A stretch of DNA of 5,034 bases, taken from contig JAUWCK010000102.1 in NCBI GenBank assembly GCA_030609345.1, positions 1-5,034 on the forward strand, read 5' to 3'. The notes under the pieces were generated by a model, which saw only the letters and a list, made by a program, of their open reading frames with translations, was not told the origin of the DNA and made no database searches. The stretch comes from Methanosarcinales archaeon (lineage in GTDB: Archaea; Halobacteriota; Methanosarcinia; Methanosarcinales; Methanogasteraceae). Made by a program: the position numbers and the translations under genes. Every line of letters begins with the position of its first letter. The first letter of the stretch is position 1. Positions 1-5,034 of this stretch are shown here, piece after piece.

Positions 1-2
1 TC

Positions 3-167
3 AAGAACGATCCTGCGACCAGAGCAGTGCCTGTGGTTGCGCTTACCGCGCACGCCATGCGCGGGGATGAGGAGCGGTTTAGGGAAGCAGGATGCTCCGG
101 ATACATCTCAAAACCGATCGATGTCCACCAGTTCAAGCCGATGGTTGCACAGTATCTGGGAGCGTGA
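3..167 (+). CDS. Response-regulator receiver domain, C-terminal end (partial, 5' end outside window)
   Basis: This is the last 54 residues of a protein read in frame from position 3, ending at TGA 165-167. The translation shows the second half of a CheY-like receiver fold: beta-4 with VPVVALTA, which carries the conserved Thr/Ser switch residue; a helix containing GDEERFREAGCSG; then beta-5 with GYISKPID, which carries the invariant Lys of the phosphorylation site; and a final short helix ending QYLGA. The phospho-acceptor Asp would lie upstream, outside the window. Receiver domains accept phosphate from a histidine kinase. The protein stops directly after the receiver, so it is either a stand-alone regulator or a hybrid kinase ending in a receiver; the window cannot tell which. 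The ALTAHAM and GYISKP wording is typical of receivers in hybrid kinases and DivK-like single-domain regulators. The gene is convergent with the large gene on the minus strand. Confidence 0.9.
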   Translation, partial: KNDPATRAVPVVALTAHAMRGDEERFREAGCSGYISKPIDVHQFKPMVAQYLGA

Positions 168-589
168 ATTAATCACGATAACACCAGTAGCGGCGGGTAA
201 CATGGACGCTATAAGATTGCGTGTCCGGAAATCCGTAGTCGATGCACGGCTCGATGTCATATAGTACCTGCTCGAGTAACTTGTGGATAAAATCAGTGGA
301 ATTTGTGTATCTGTGAGCGTAAATAATATTAGTTATCTACTGTCAATATAGATTAGATATATATCTACTAAAATAATATTATTCTGCACGAGTATTGAGA
401 TAAAACTCCGGAAGTGTAGCAAGACGAGCTTGTGCATCACCACCCGCTCAAATCGCCCGGATGTACAATCTGAAAGAATGCCCTGCGAATTGTGCTTGAA
501 GCGATGGGATCCGATGCCCGGAATCGGTGTGATTACCGCATAATGCCCAGCGAGATCTCTGATAACCGGTTGGTGCAGCTGGGAACAAC
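168..589. other. Convergent intergenic region, no gene recognised
   Basis: This 422-bp gap separates the stop of the receiver gene (+) from the stop of the large secreted protein gene (-). I see no convincing coding region, tRNA or other structured RNA in it. Its most distinctive part is an AT-rich block at about 315-385, which holds two perfect AT palindromes and a repeated 10-mer. Both flanking genes end here, so transcription termination is the expected job. I find no clear GC hairpin followed by a T-run on either strand. The reading frames that cross it run into the flanking genes in the wrong frame and look like nothing known. Confidence 0.6.
321..383. repeat. AT-rich palindrome cluster
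   Basis: Within an AT-rich block, TAGATATATATCTA (354-367) is a perfect 14-bp palindrome and AATAATATTATT (372-383) is a perfect 12-bp palindrome. The 10-mer AAATAATATT occurs twice, at 321-330 and 371-380. The block lies between two convergent genes. It could help end transcription or bind a protein, but AT-rich DNA produces short palindromes easily, so no function is assigned. Confidence 0.4.
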
Positions 590-3500
590 CTATAACTCGA
601 TTCGCCCGGCTGCCGCCTGCAGGATCATGAGCGCGTCGAGCGAAGTGACGCACCCATCGCCGCTGACGTCGGCTGCGTCGTCGTGTGCGCCGCTGGCTGC
701 AATCCGAAGCGCGATTGCGGCGTCCGCGGGGGTGACGTTACCGTCGTGGTTGAGGTCGCCTTTCTTGCTCATGGGCAGGCTCGGACCGCCGTCATCCACG
801 ATCACGCCGTTCACTGCAAGGTCATCATCACCGATACCGCCGTCTGTTAACGTTATGGCGATGATCCGATCCCCATCGTCATCGCTGACTGGAATCTGAT
901 ACCAGTGAGGCGTGGGGTCATCCGTTGTCGGTCCATACTTCCAGTACTCTGTGCCAGTCGGCACGTTTTCAGGGAACGCCAGCGGAATGTTGACGCTCTC
1001 TCCGCCGGAGATGCCGGTGATCTCTAAACTGAAGAATCCATAGACCGGATTCAGACTGTCAGGCACATCAGGCATCGCATCCGGGGGGATTGCAGCAAGA
1101 TTCTCAATGGTGCCCGCGCTGCTGTCAAGATAGACCTCGCCTTCGCCTGTTGCAGAACCAACTGGTGTGCCGGATGGCGTTTCCGAGAATGTGTATTCGG
1201 TGGAGTCTCCGCCCAGTATCTCGCCCGTCTCTACATCCTCGTACCAGCAGTTCCATCGGTAACTTCCTGAATCACTTCCCGTGAACTCATAGATGTTCCA
1301 CAGCCAGTCACTGGTGGTTGCGTTCCAGTCGCGGTCATACAGTGGGACCTTTGTGTCTGAGAATAGTGGATTATCGCTTCCCGGGTTGAAGTCTGTTTTG
1401 TCGTAATGTGCGTACCGGCAGGTTCCATCCGGCATGGTCATCGTGATGTATGTCTTTACAGTATGATCGGCGATGGTGCTGGTTATCACTTTGCCGTACA
1501 GGGTATCTCCCACTCTGAAACTGGTGGCTCTCTCTGTGGACACTCCCGCGGTTGTGGTTTTGTTGAAGTACAGATCGACATCGATCGGGGGATCGGTTTC
1601 AACTACGTAGGTGGGTTCGGATCCAATTGTCAGATGTATCGAGCTTGGGTCTGCTGGGAAATCGGCAGTTCCAAGAACGTCTACTGTAAATGTTTGTGGC
1701 GACTCTGGGAATATCATGCAGTTGGTGACCGCACCGGAATCAGCATCGTCGATATACCACAATACCGTTACCTTCTTCTCTGAATTACTGAAGACTCGTT
1801 GGTAGATCGTTTTTCCGGGTTCTATGAGTATATCCTTGTTTTCTGCTTCGGAAGGGGTGAGTCCTTGTAAAATGTTGGCGTTGGTGATTGTTTCCAATAT
1901 CAGTAATGGATCTACCGCAGGCACCTCTTTATCGTCCTCGCACTTAACATCGATAACCGCACTGTAACTTATTGGCATTTCAATTCCATTTGCGTACATC
2001 AAGGTCATGAGTCTTGAATCATTTTCGCTGCCATATTCGGTTATCCAGATTGGTTTACCTCCGATACCATAATCGTTTAATAAATCCTTGACTTTCTTAA
2101 TATCTTTGTCAAAATATTCAGGTTTAGTTGTATCGTTATAATAGTGTATACCTACTTTATCCATGTAAAAATCATTTTCGTAACCTCCTTCGTCTTTTAT
2201 GACTTCCAGCATCTCTCTAAGATAATCTATATTGAAGTTGTGATTCGGGTTGCCTTCCAGATCGGTATTCATACCCAGACCACTACTTATTATCACGGTA
2301 TTTTCATTTGCGGATTTTGCTGCAAGGTATGCGGGTTTAAGCCGATATTTCACATAATTTTCCGGCGTTAAGTAGCCATGTCTGAGATCGCATGATTCTC
2401 CCGGTACACATGGTTCAGGATCAAAATGTTCGCTGTAACGGCTTATATCAACTTCGTTACCAACCTCAAAGAATCTAACTGGTCTTTTTAGCCCCGGCAT
2501 ATCGCTATTTCCATCACGGTCATATCTCTCGACCACGTGATAGACATAATCGTAGTACTGATCAAAGGTTATTGTATCAATTGCTGCTATATTGTCATTT
2601 TTTACATTTAAGAGATATAATAATCTGGGTGAGTCGTCATCCTGGTACAATTTCACCAGATTATCAGGACCTGCTTGGTATGTTATGGTATTACCACAGG
2701 GGGTGTCGGTATCGTTGTAACTATAGTTCCATCCTGCGCTGCTCCACCCTGAACCTTCCAGGTCTGTCGGCTCAAGACCGATCCACCATGCCTGATCCCG
2801 TATGATGCCAAAATCCCTGCCGTATTCCTTGTACTTTGGAAAACCGATATCTCCAATCCAGTTGTCCCAATGGGCGTTGTTGCCGATAGGTGGGATGATG
2901 CCTGATGCATCCGTGTGCAGGATGACGAGGCCATTACCCCAATCGGCTACGTACGCATAATCACCTGAGACTGTAACACTTCGTGCATATCCTGCGGTGT
3001 TGTAACTTCCCGCAAGTGTTGGTGCTGTTTTGCTGCTGACATCCACAATCACAAGACCATTAGAACCATCGGCTACGTACGCATAATCACCTGCGACTGT
3101 AACACCCCATGCAGCTCCTGCGGTGTCGTAACCTCCTGCAAGCATAGGTGCTGCTTTGTCGGTGATATCTACGATCACAAGACCATTACCCCAATCGGCT
3201 ACGTACGCATAATCACCTGAGACTGTAACACTTCGTGCATATCCTGCGGTGTTGTAACTTCCTGCAAGTGTTGGTGTTGTTTTGCTGCTGACATCCACAA
3301 TCACAAGACCATTATCCCAATCGGCTACGTACGCATAATCACATGATATAACAACATCATACGCAGGTCCTCCTGTGTTGTAACTTCCCGCAAGCGTCGG
3401 TGCGGATTTGTCGGTGATATCCACGATCACAAGACCCTGATCACCATTGGCTACGTACGCATAATCACCTGAGACCGCAACACCCTGTGCACGTCCTGTG

Positions 3501-4618
3501 GTGTCGTAATTTCCTGCAAGCGCAGGTGTTGCTTTGTCGGTGATATCCACGATCCTCACAATACCATTCCAATGATAGCCACCATCGACTACATATGCAT
3601 AATCACCTGAGACGGCAATATCCCCTGCATGTCCGGTGGTGTCGTAACGTCCTGCAAACGTTGGTGCTGATTTGTCGGTGACATCCACGATCACGAGACC
3701 CTGATAATCAGCGGCTACGTACGCATAATTACCTGAGACAGCAACACGTGCATTTCCTGCGGTGTTGTAACTTCCTGCAAACGTTGGTGCTGATTCGTCG
3801 GTAATGTCCACGATCACAAGATCATAATAATCGGCTACATACGCATAGTCACCTGAGACAGCAACACCAAATGCATAGTCTGTGTCGTAACTTCCTGCAA
3901 ACGTTGGTGCTGATTTGTCGATGACATCCACGATCACAAGACCATTAGTATGATCGGCTACGTACGCATAATTACCTGATACAGCAAGACCAAGCGCACG
4001 TCCTCCGGTGTCGTAACTTCCTGCAAGTGTTGGTGCTGATTTGCTGCTGACATCCACGATCACAAGACCCTGATAATCAGCGGCTACGTACGCATAGTCA
4101 CCTGAGACCGCAACACCCCATGCAGTTCCTGCGATGCCATAACTTCCTGCAAGCGCAGGTGCTGATTTGCTGCTGACATCCACGATCACAAGACTATTGT
4201 GCGCATCGACTATGTACGCATAGCCACCTGAGACAGCAACCCCCCGTGCATATCCTGCGGTGTCACAACTTCCTGCAAGTGTTGGTGCTGATTTGCTGCT
4301 GACATCCACGATCACAAGACCATTAGAACCATCGGCTACGTACGCATAGTCACCTGAGACTGCAACATCATCAACAATGCCAGAGGTTATAACCCGCCCC
4401 AATTCCACAGGTGAAGCCGGGCTGCTCACATCAAGCACAACAAAATCCTGCCCTTGACCCGTGTATGCATAATTGCCAGAAACTGCGCACGCATACGTAG
4501 CACCCCCGAAATGCCCCTCAAACGTCACATCCACCTCATCAGCCGCACCCACTCCCGCGCTCGCCACGCACACCGCAGCGGCGATGAGCATTAGCATCGA
4601 CATCCTGCTGCGGGTCAT
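590..4618 (-). CDS. Secreted LVIVD-propeller / clan-A-like glycosidase / choice-of-anchor U / dockerin protein
   Basis: A complete 1342-residue exported protein. Residues 1-26 are a signal peptide (MTRSR, hydrophobic core, cleavage near GVGAA/D). Residues 44-567 are about 12.5 LVIVD repeats of about 42 residues (VAVSGDYAYVAD...LVIVDVSSKSAPTLAGSY). Residues 575-945 look like a TIM-barrel glycosidase: GIIRDQAWW, LLYLLNV, FFEVGNEVD with acid/base candidate Glu722, VGIHYY, and PIWITEYGS with nucleophile candidate Glu861; then a beta-rich end (VTVLWYIDD). Residues 1005-1146 are beta-rich and Ig-like. Residues 1148-1276 match the choice-of-anchor U type (YGFFSLEITG, TEYWKYGPT, DGGIGDDDLAVNGVIVDDGGP). 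Residues 1286-1342 are a type I dockerin with two calcium loops (Asp1288/Asn1290/Asp1292/Asp1299 and Asp1317/Ser1319/Asp1321/Asp1328). No C-terminal membrane anchor is seen, so surface attachment by a cohesin is inferred. The start at 4618 is supported by GGAGG seven bases upstream and by the signal peptide. The substrate is unknown. Confidence 0.93.
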   Translation of the reverse strand: MTRSRMSMLMLIAAAVCVASAGVGAADEVDVTFEGHFGGATYACAVSGNYAYTGQGQDFVVLDVSSPASPVELGRVITSGIVDDVAVSGDYAYVADGSNGLVIVDVSSKSAPTLAGSCDTAGYARGVAVSGGYAYIVDAHNSLVIVDVSSKSAPALAGSYGIAGTAWGVAVSGDYAYVAADYQGLVIVDVSSKSAPTLAGSYDTGGRALGLAVSGNYAYVADHTNGLVIVDVIDKSAPTFAGSYDTDYAFGVAVSGDYAYVADYYDLVIVDITDESAPTFAGSYNTAGNARVAVSGNYAYVAADYQGLVIVDVTDKSAPTFAGRYDTTGHAGDIAVSGDYAYVVDGGYHWNGIVRIVDITDKATPALAGNYDTTGRAQGVAVSGDYAYVANGDQGLVIVDITDKSAPTLAGSYNTGGPAYDVVISCDYAYVADWDNGLVIVDVSSKTTPTLAGSYNTAGYARSVTVSGDYAYVADWGNGLVIVDITDKAAPMLAGGYDTAGAAWGVTVAGDYAYVADGSNGLVIVDVSSKTAPTLAGSYNTAGYARSVTVSGDYAYVADWGNGLVILHTDASGIIPPIGNNAHWDNWIGDIGFPKYKEYGRDFGIIRDQAWWIGLEPTDLEGSGWSSAGWNYSYNDTDTPCGNTITYQAGPDNLVKLYQDDDSPRLLYLLNVKNDNIAAIDTITFDQYYDYVYHVVERYDRDGNSDMPGLKRPVRFFEVGNEVDISRYSEHFDPEPCVPGESCDLRHGYLTPENYVKYRLKPAYLAAKSANENTVIISSGLGMNTDLEGNPNHNFNIDYLREMLEVIKDEGGYENDFYMDKVGIHYYNDTTKPEYFDKDIKKVKDLLNDYGIGGKPIWITEYGSENDSRLMTLMYANGIEMPISYSAVIDVKCEDDKEVPAVDPLLILETITNANILQGLTPSEAENKDILIEPGKTIYQRVFSNSEKKVTVLWYIDDADSGAVTNCMIFPESPQTFTVDVLGTADFPADPSSIHLTIGSEPTYVVETDPPIDVDLYFNKTTTAGVSTERATSFRVGDTLYGKVITSTIADHTVKTYITMTMPDGTCRYAHYDKTDFNPGSDNPLFSDTKVPLYDRDWNATTSDWLWNIYEFTGSDSGSYRWNCWYEDVETGEILGGDSTEYTFSETPSGTPVGSATGEGEVYLDSSAGTIENLAAIPPDAMPDVPDSLNPVYGFFSLEITGISGGESVNIPLAFPENVPTGTEYWKYGPTTDDPTPHWYQIPVSDDDGDRIIAITLTDGGIGDDDLAVNGVIVDDGGPSLPMSKKGDLNHDGNVTPADAAIALRIAASGAHDDAADVSGDGCVTSLDALMILQAAAGRIEL
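2931..3062 (-). repeat. Higher-order repeat, copy A (252-bp period)
   Basis: This 132-bp stretch matches 3183-3314 at all but two positions by eye (c/t differences near 3011 and 3028). The offset is exactly 252 bp, which equals two LVIVD units. Neighbouring units within the array are clearly less similar to each other, so a two-blade block was duplicated recently or homogenised by gene conversion. Confidence 0.9.
3183..3314 (-). repeat. Higher-order repeat, copy B (252-bp period)
   Basis: This is the partner of 2931-3062, two LVIVD units away and with about two mismatches in 132 bp. Both copies encode the end of a SSKT(A/T)PTLAGSYNTAGYARS blade joined to the next VTVSGDYAYVADWGNGLV segment. 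Confidence 0.9.
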
Positions 4619-4797
4619 GCCGCCGCCTCCGCCTGCGTGCCCACATAACCCGCGCCGCCATCATCATCCACAACCCACGTTGCGCCCGCCGTCGTACCCG
4701 CACACGCAAGCACCAGCAGCACCGCGAGCACGCCCGCGCTAACGATCACCGTTCGCAAAACAATACGAGTTTCGAGCAGGGGGAAATATCTTGTCAT
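4615..4797 (-). CDS. Short secreted leader ORF, apparent truncated NosD/beta-helix-type N-terminus
   Basis: This is a 60-residue ORF. The start at 4797 is chosen because GGAGTTGAT, eight of nine bases of the archaeal Shine-Dalgarno consensus, lies four bases upstream. Residues 1-17 are a polar N-region containing Arg (MTRYFPLLETRIVLRT), followed by a hydrophobic core (VIVSAGVLAVLLVLACAGTTAGA), which together read as a signal peptide. The mature part is only ATWVVDDDGGAGYVGTQAEA plus two Ala. It resembles the mature N-terminus of archaeal NosD/parallel beta-helix surface proteins, which commonly start with a VDDDG motif followed by a YxxIQxAxxAA-type segment. The ORF then stops, overlapping the next start codon as ATGA. 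It is either a remnant of a decapitated surface protein or a short leader that couples translation to the large gene. The GGAGG site of the large gene lies inside this ORF. No function is assigned. Confidence 0.6.
   Translation of the reverse strand: MTRYFPLLETRIVLRTVIVSAGVLAVLLVLACAGTTAGATWVVDDDGGAGYVGTQAEAAA
4626..4630 (-). promoter_or_regulatory. Ribosome binding site of the large secreted protein gene
   Basis: GGAGG on the minus strand is seven bases before ATG 4618, inside the last codons of the leader ORF. Together with the ATGA overlap it suggests coupled translation. The surrounding run is GGC-rich, so part of the match could be coincidental. Confidence 0.6.
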
Positions 4798-4801
4798 AAC
4801 A

Positions 4802-4810
4802 ATCAACTCC
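4802..4810 (-). promoter_or_regulatory. Ribosome binding site of the leader ORF
   Basis: GGAGTTGAT on the minus strand differs from the archaeal consensus GGAGGTGAT by one base and lies four bases before ATG 4797. It decides that start over the ATG at 4914, which lies inside intron sequence. Confidence 0.75.
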
Positions 4811-4841
4811 GCTATGTTACATTCCACACATGCCATACGTC

Positions 4842-4857
4842 CATAAGTACCTTTTGC
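4842..4857 (-). promoter_or_regulatory. Possible archaeal BRE/TATA promoter element
   Basis: Read on the minus strand, GCAAAAGGTACTTATG resembles a purine-rich BRE followed by a weak TATA-like box. Transcription would start around 4820, leaving a short leader that contains the GGAGTTGAT site. The element lies on the exon side of the intron end at 4899, so it would survive the insertion. The match to the TTTATATA consensus is imperfect. Confidence 0.35.
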
Positions 4858-4898
4858 ATCACAGAGACTATCGTGCCTTATGGCGTTGCGGATGAAAT

Positions 4899-4965
4899 GT
4901 CGAGTAGAGCCCATAGCACACCTTTTTTTTGAGGTAATAGCCCCAAGGTTGCTATGAGCCCCCTC
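4899..4965 (-). ncRNA. Group II intron domain VI with branch-point adenosine
   Basis: On the minus strand, GAG GGGG CTCATAGCAACC pairs with GGTGTGCTATGGG CTCT A CTC. The result is a stem of 19 pairs (including a few G-T pairs) broken only by one bulged G and one bulged A. The bulged A at 4905 is seven bases from the intron end, the expected branch-point position. The loop is about 24 bases and includes an A8 run (4923-4930). Confidence 0.82.
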
Positions 4966-4968
4966 ACA

Positions 4969-5001
4969 GAACCGGACTTGAAGATTTCCCTCATCCGGCT
5001 C
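4969..5001 (-). ncRNA. Group II intron domain V (catalytic hairpin)
   Basis: This 33-base hairpin has the lower stem GAGCCGGA pairing with TCCGGTTC, eight pairs including one G-T. It contains the invariant catalytic AGC (5000-4998). An AG two-base bulge follows on the 3' side, then a short upper stem around a GAAA-containing loop. Size, triad, bulge and loop all match the near-universal domain V, which in other introns reads like GAGCCGTAT...GAAA...ACGGTTC. Confidence 0.9.
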
Positions 5002-5034
5002 TTCAGAAGCACATCCTCTACGAGTTCAGGTTGT

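Larger units (their letters stand above)
2918..4489 (-). repeat. Tandem LVIVD-repeat array (about 126-bp units)
   Basis: About 12.5 in-frame copies of a 126-bp unit encode residues 44-567 of the large secreted protein. Each unit gives one roughly 42-residue LVIVD (PF08309-type) repeat, thought to form a beta-propeller blade. The first copy is the most divergent (VVLDVSSPASPVELG). The thirteenth is cut after LVILHTD, where the glycosidase region begins. Copies 5, 6 and 8 depart from 42 residues (41, 40 and 46), all in frame. The plus-strand string GCTACGTACGCATA (encoding YAYVA) recurs exactly in nine copies. Confidence 0.92.
4798..4898 (-). other. Intergenic stretch between group II intron end and leader ORF
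   Basis: These 101 bp are the 3' exon side of the intron insertion and the upstream region of the leader ORF. They contain the possible promoter and the ribosome binding site, and a small GCCATAAGGC inverted repeat at 4877-4886. No coding potential is recognised. Confidence 0.5.
4899..5034 (-). mobile_element. Group II intron, 3' end (partial, 5' part outside window)
   Basis: The minus strand from the window edge to 4899 carries the diagnostic 3' end of a self-splicing group II intron retroelement. It includes a domain V hairpin with the catalytic AGC, then a domain VI stem with a bulged A seven bases from a CTCGAC end, the usual bacterial/archaeal intron terminus with a final AY. The 3' splice junction is inferred between 4899 and 4898, with exon sequence starting ATTTCATCC. 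Domains I-IV and any reverse transcriptase/maturase ORF lie upstream, outside the window. Only 33 bases (5002-5034) precede domain V, too few to recognise a maturase C-terminus. The insertion point is about 100 bp upstream of the leader ORF. Confidence 0.88.

Noticed and set aside
37..264. Open frame of 75 codons on the plus strand
   Set aside because: It overlaps the receiver-domain end in another frame. The receiver frame (from position 3) has clear family motifs and this one has none.
333..653. Open frame of 106 codons on the minus strand running out of the dockerin region
   Set aside because: It starts inside the dockerin coding sequence in a different frame, resembles no known protein, and continues into the AT-rich intergenic block.
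492..899. Plus-strand open frame of 135 codons
   Set aside because: It is an antisense shadow of the GC-rich dockerin and choice-of-anchor region, with low-complexity Ser/Ala/Pro content and no recognisable family.
2918..4489. CRISPR-like array or non-coding satellite
   Set aside because: Units are about 126 bp, contiguous and without unique spacers, all in one open frame with typical LVIVD protein repeats.
4615..4618. Frameshift error joining the leader ORF and the large protein
   Set aside because: Each ORF has its own ribosome binding site and its own signal peptide. A fused product would carry two export signals in a row, so two separate starts fit better. A sequencing error cannot be fully excluded.
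4615..4914. Longer version of the leader ORF starting at ATG 4914 (99 residues)
   Set aside because: The first codons lie in domain VI of the group II intron. The start at 4797 has a near-consensus ribosome binding site and a clean signal peptide.
4923..4930. T8 run as a plus-strand terminator
   Set aside because: No plus-strand gene ends nearby. The run is the complement of the A8 stretch in the domain VI loop of the intron on the minus strand.

Overview
The window looks like part of an archaeal chromosome, most plausibly from a methanogen- or ANME-like member of the Methanosarcinia/Syntrophoarchaeia. This is an inference from protein style: LVIVD propeller repeats, a choice-of-anchor U-type domain, a dockerin, a secreted-protein N-terminus with a VDDDGG motif, and a GGAGTTGAT ribosome binding site close to the archaeal consensus GGAGGTGAT. 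A bacterial source is not excluded.

Layout. Positions 1-167 (+) hold the C-terminal end of a response-regulator receiver domain whose start lies outside the window. Positions 168-589 are a convergent, partly AT-rich intergenic region with no gene that I can support. Positions 590-4618 (-) are one large secreted multidomain protein of 1342 residues. In order it has a signal peptide, about 12.5 LVIVD beta-propeller repeats, a clan-A-like TIM-barrel glycosidase domain with both expected catalytic glutamates, a beta-sandwich/Ig-like stretch, a choice-of-anchor U-like domain, and a C-terminal dockerin. Overlapping its start by ATGA is a 60-codon secreted leader ORF (4615-4797, -). It resembles the truncated N-terminus of a NosD/parallel beta-helix surface protein. 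Upstream of that, on the same strand, the window ends inside the 3' end of a group II intron (4899-5034): domain V and domain VI fold convincingly, with a bulged branch-point A and a CTCGAC end.

How it fits together. The leader ORF and the large gene probably form one short transcript, read from a promoter between the intron and the leader, with the large gene translationally coupled to the leader. The large protein would be exported. It could bind a partner through the propeller, act on a glycan through the barrel, and dock to a cohesin-bearing surface scaffold encoded elsewhere. The receiver-domain gene on the other strand is a convergent neighbour with no visible functional link.

The most noteworthy items are the unusual LVIVD-glycosidase-dockerin architecture, a very recent 252-bp-period duplication within the propeller, the decapitated leader ORF, and the group II intron that had landed about 100 bp upstream of it.
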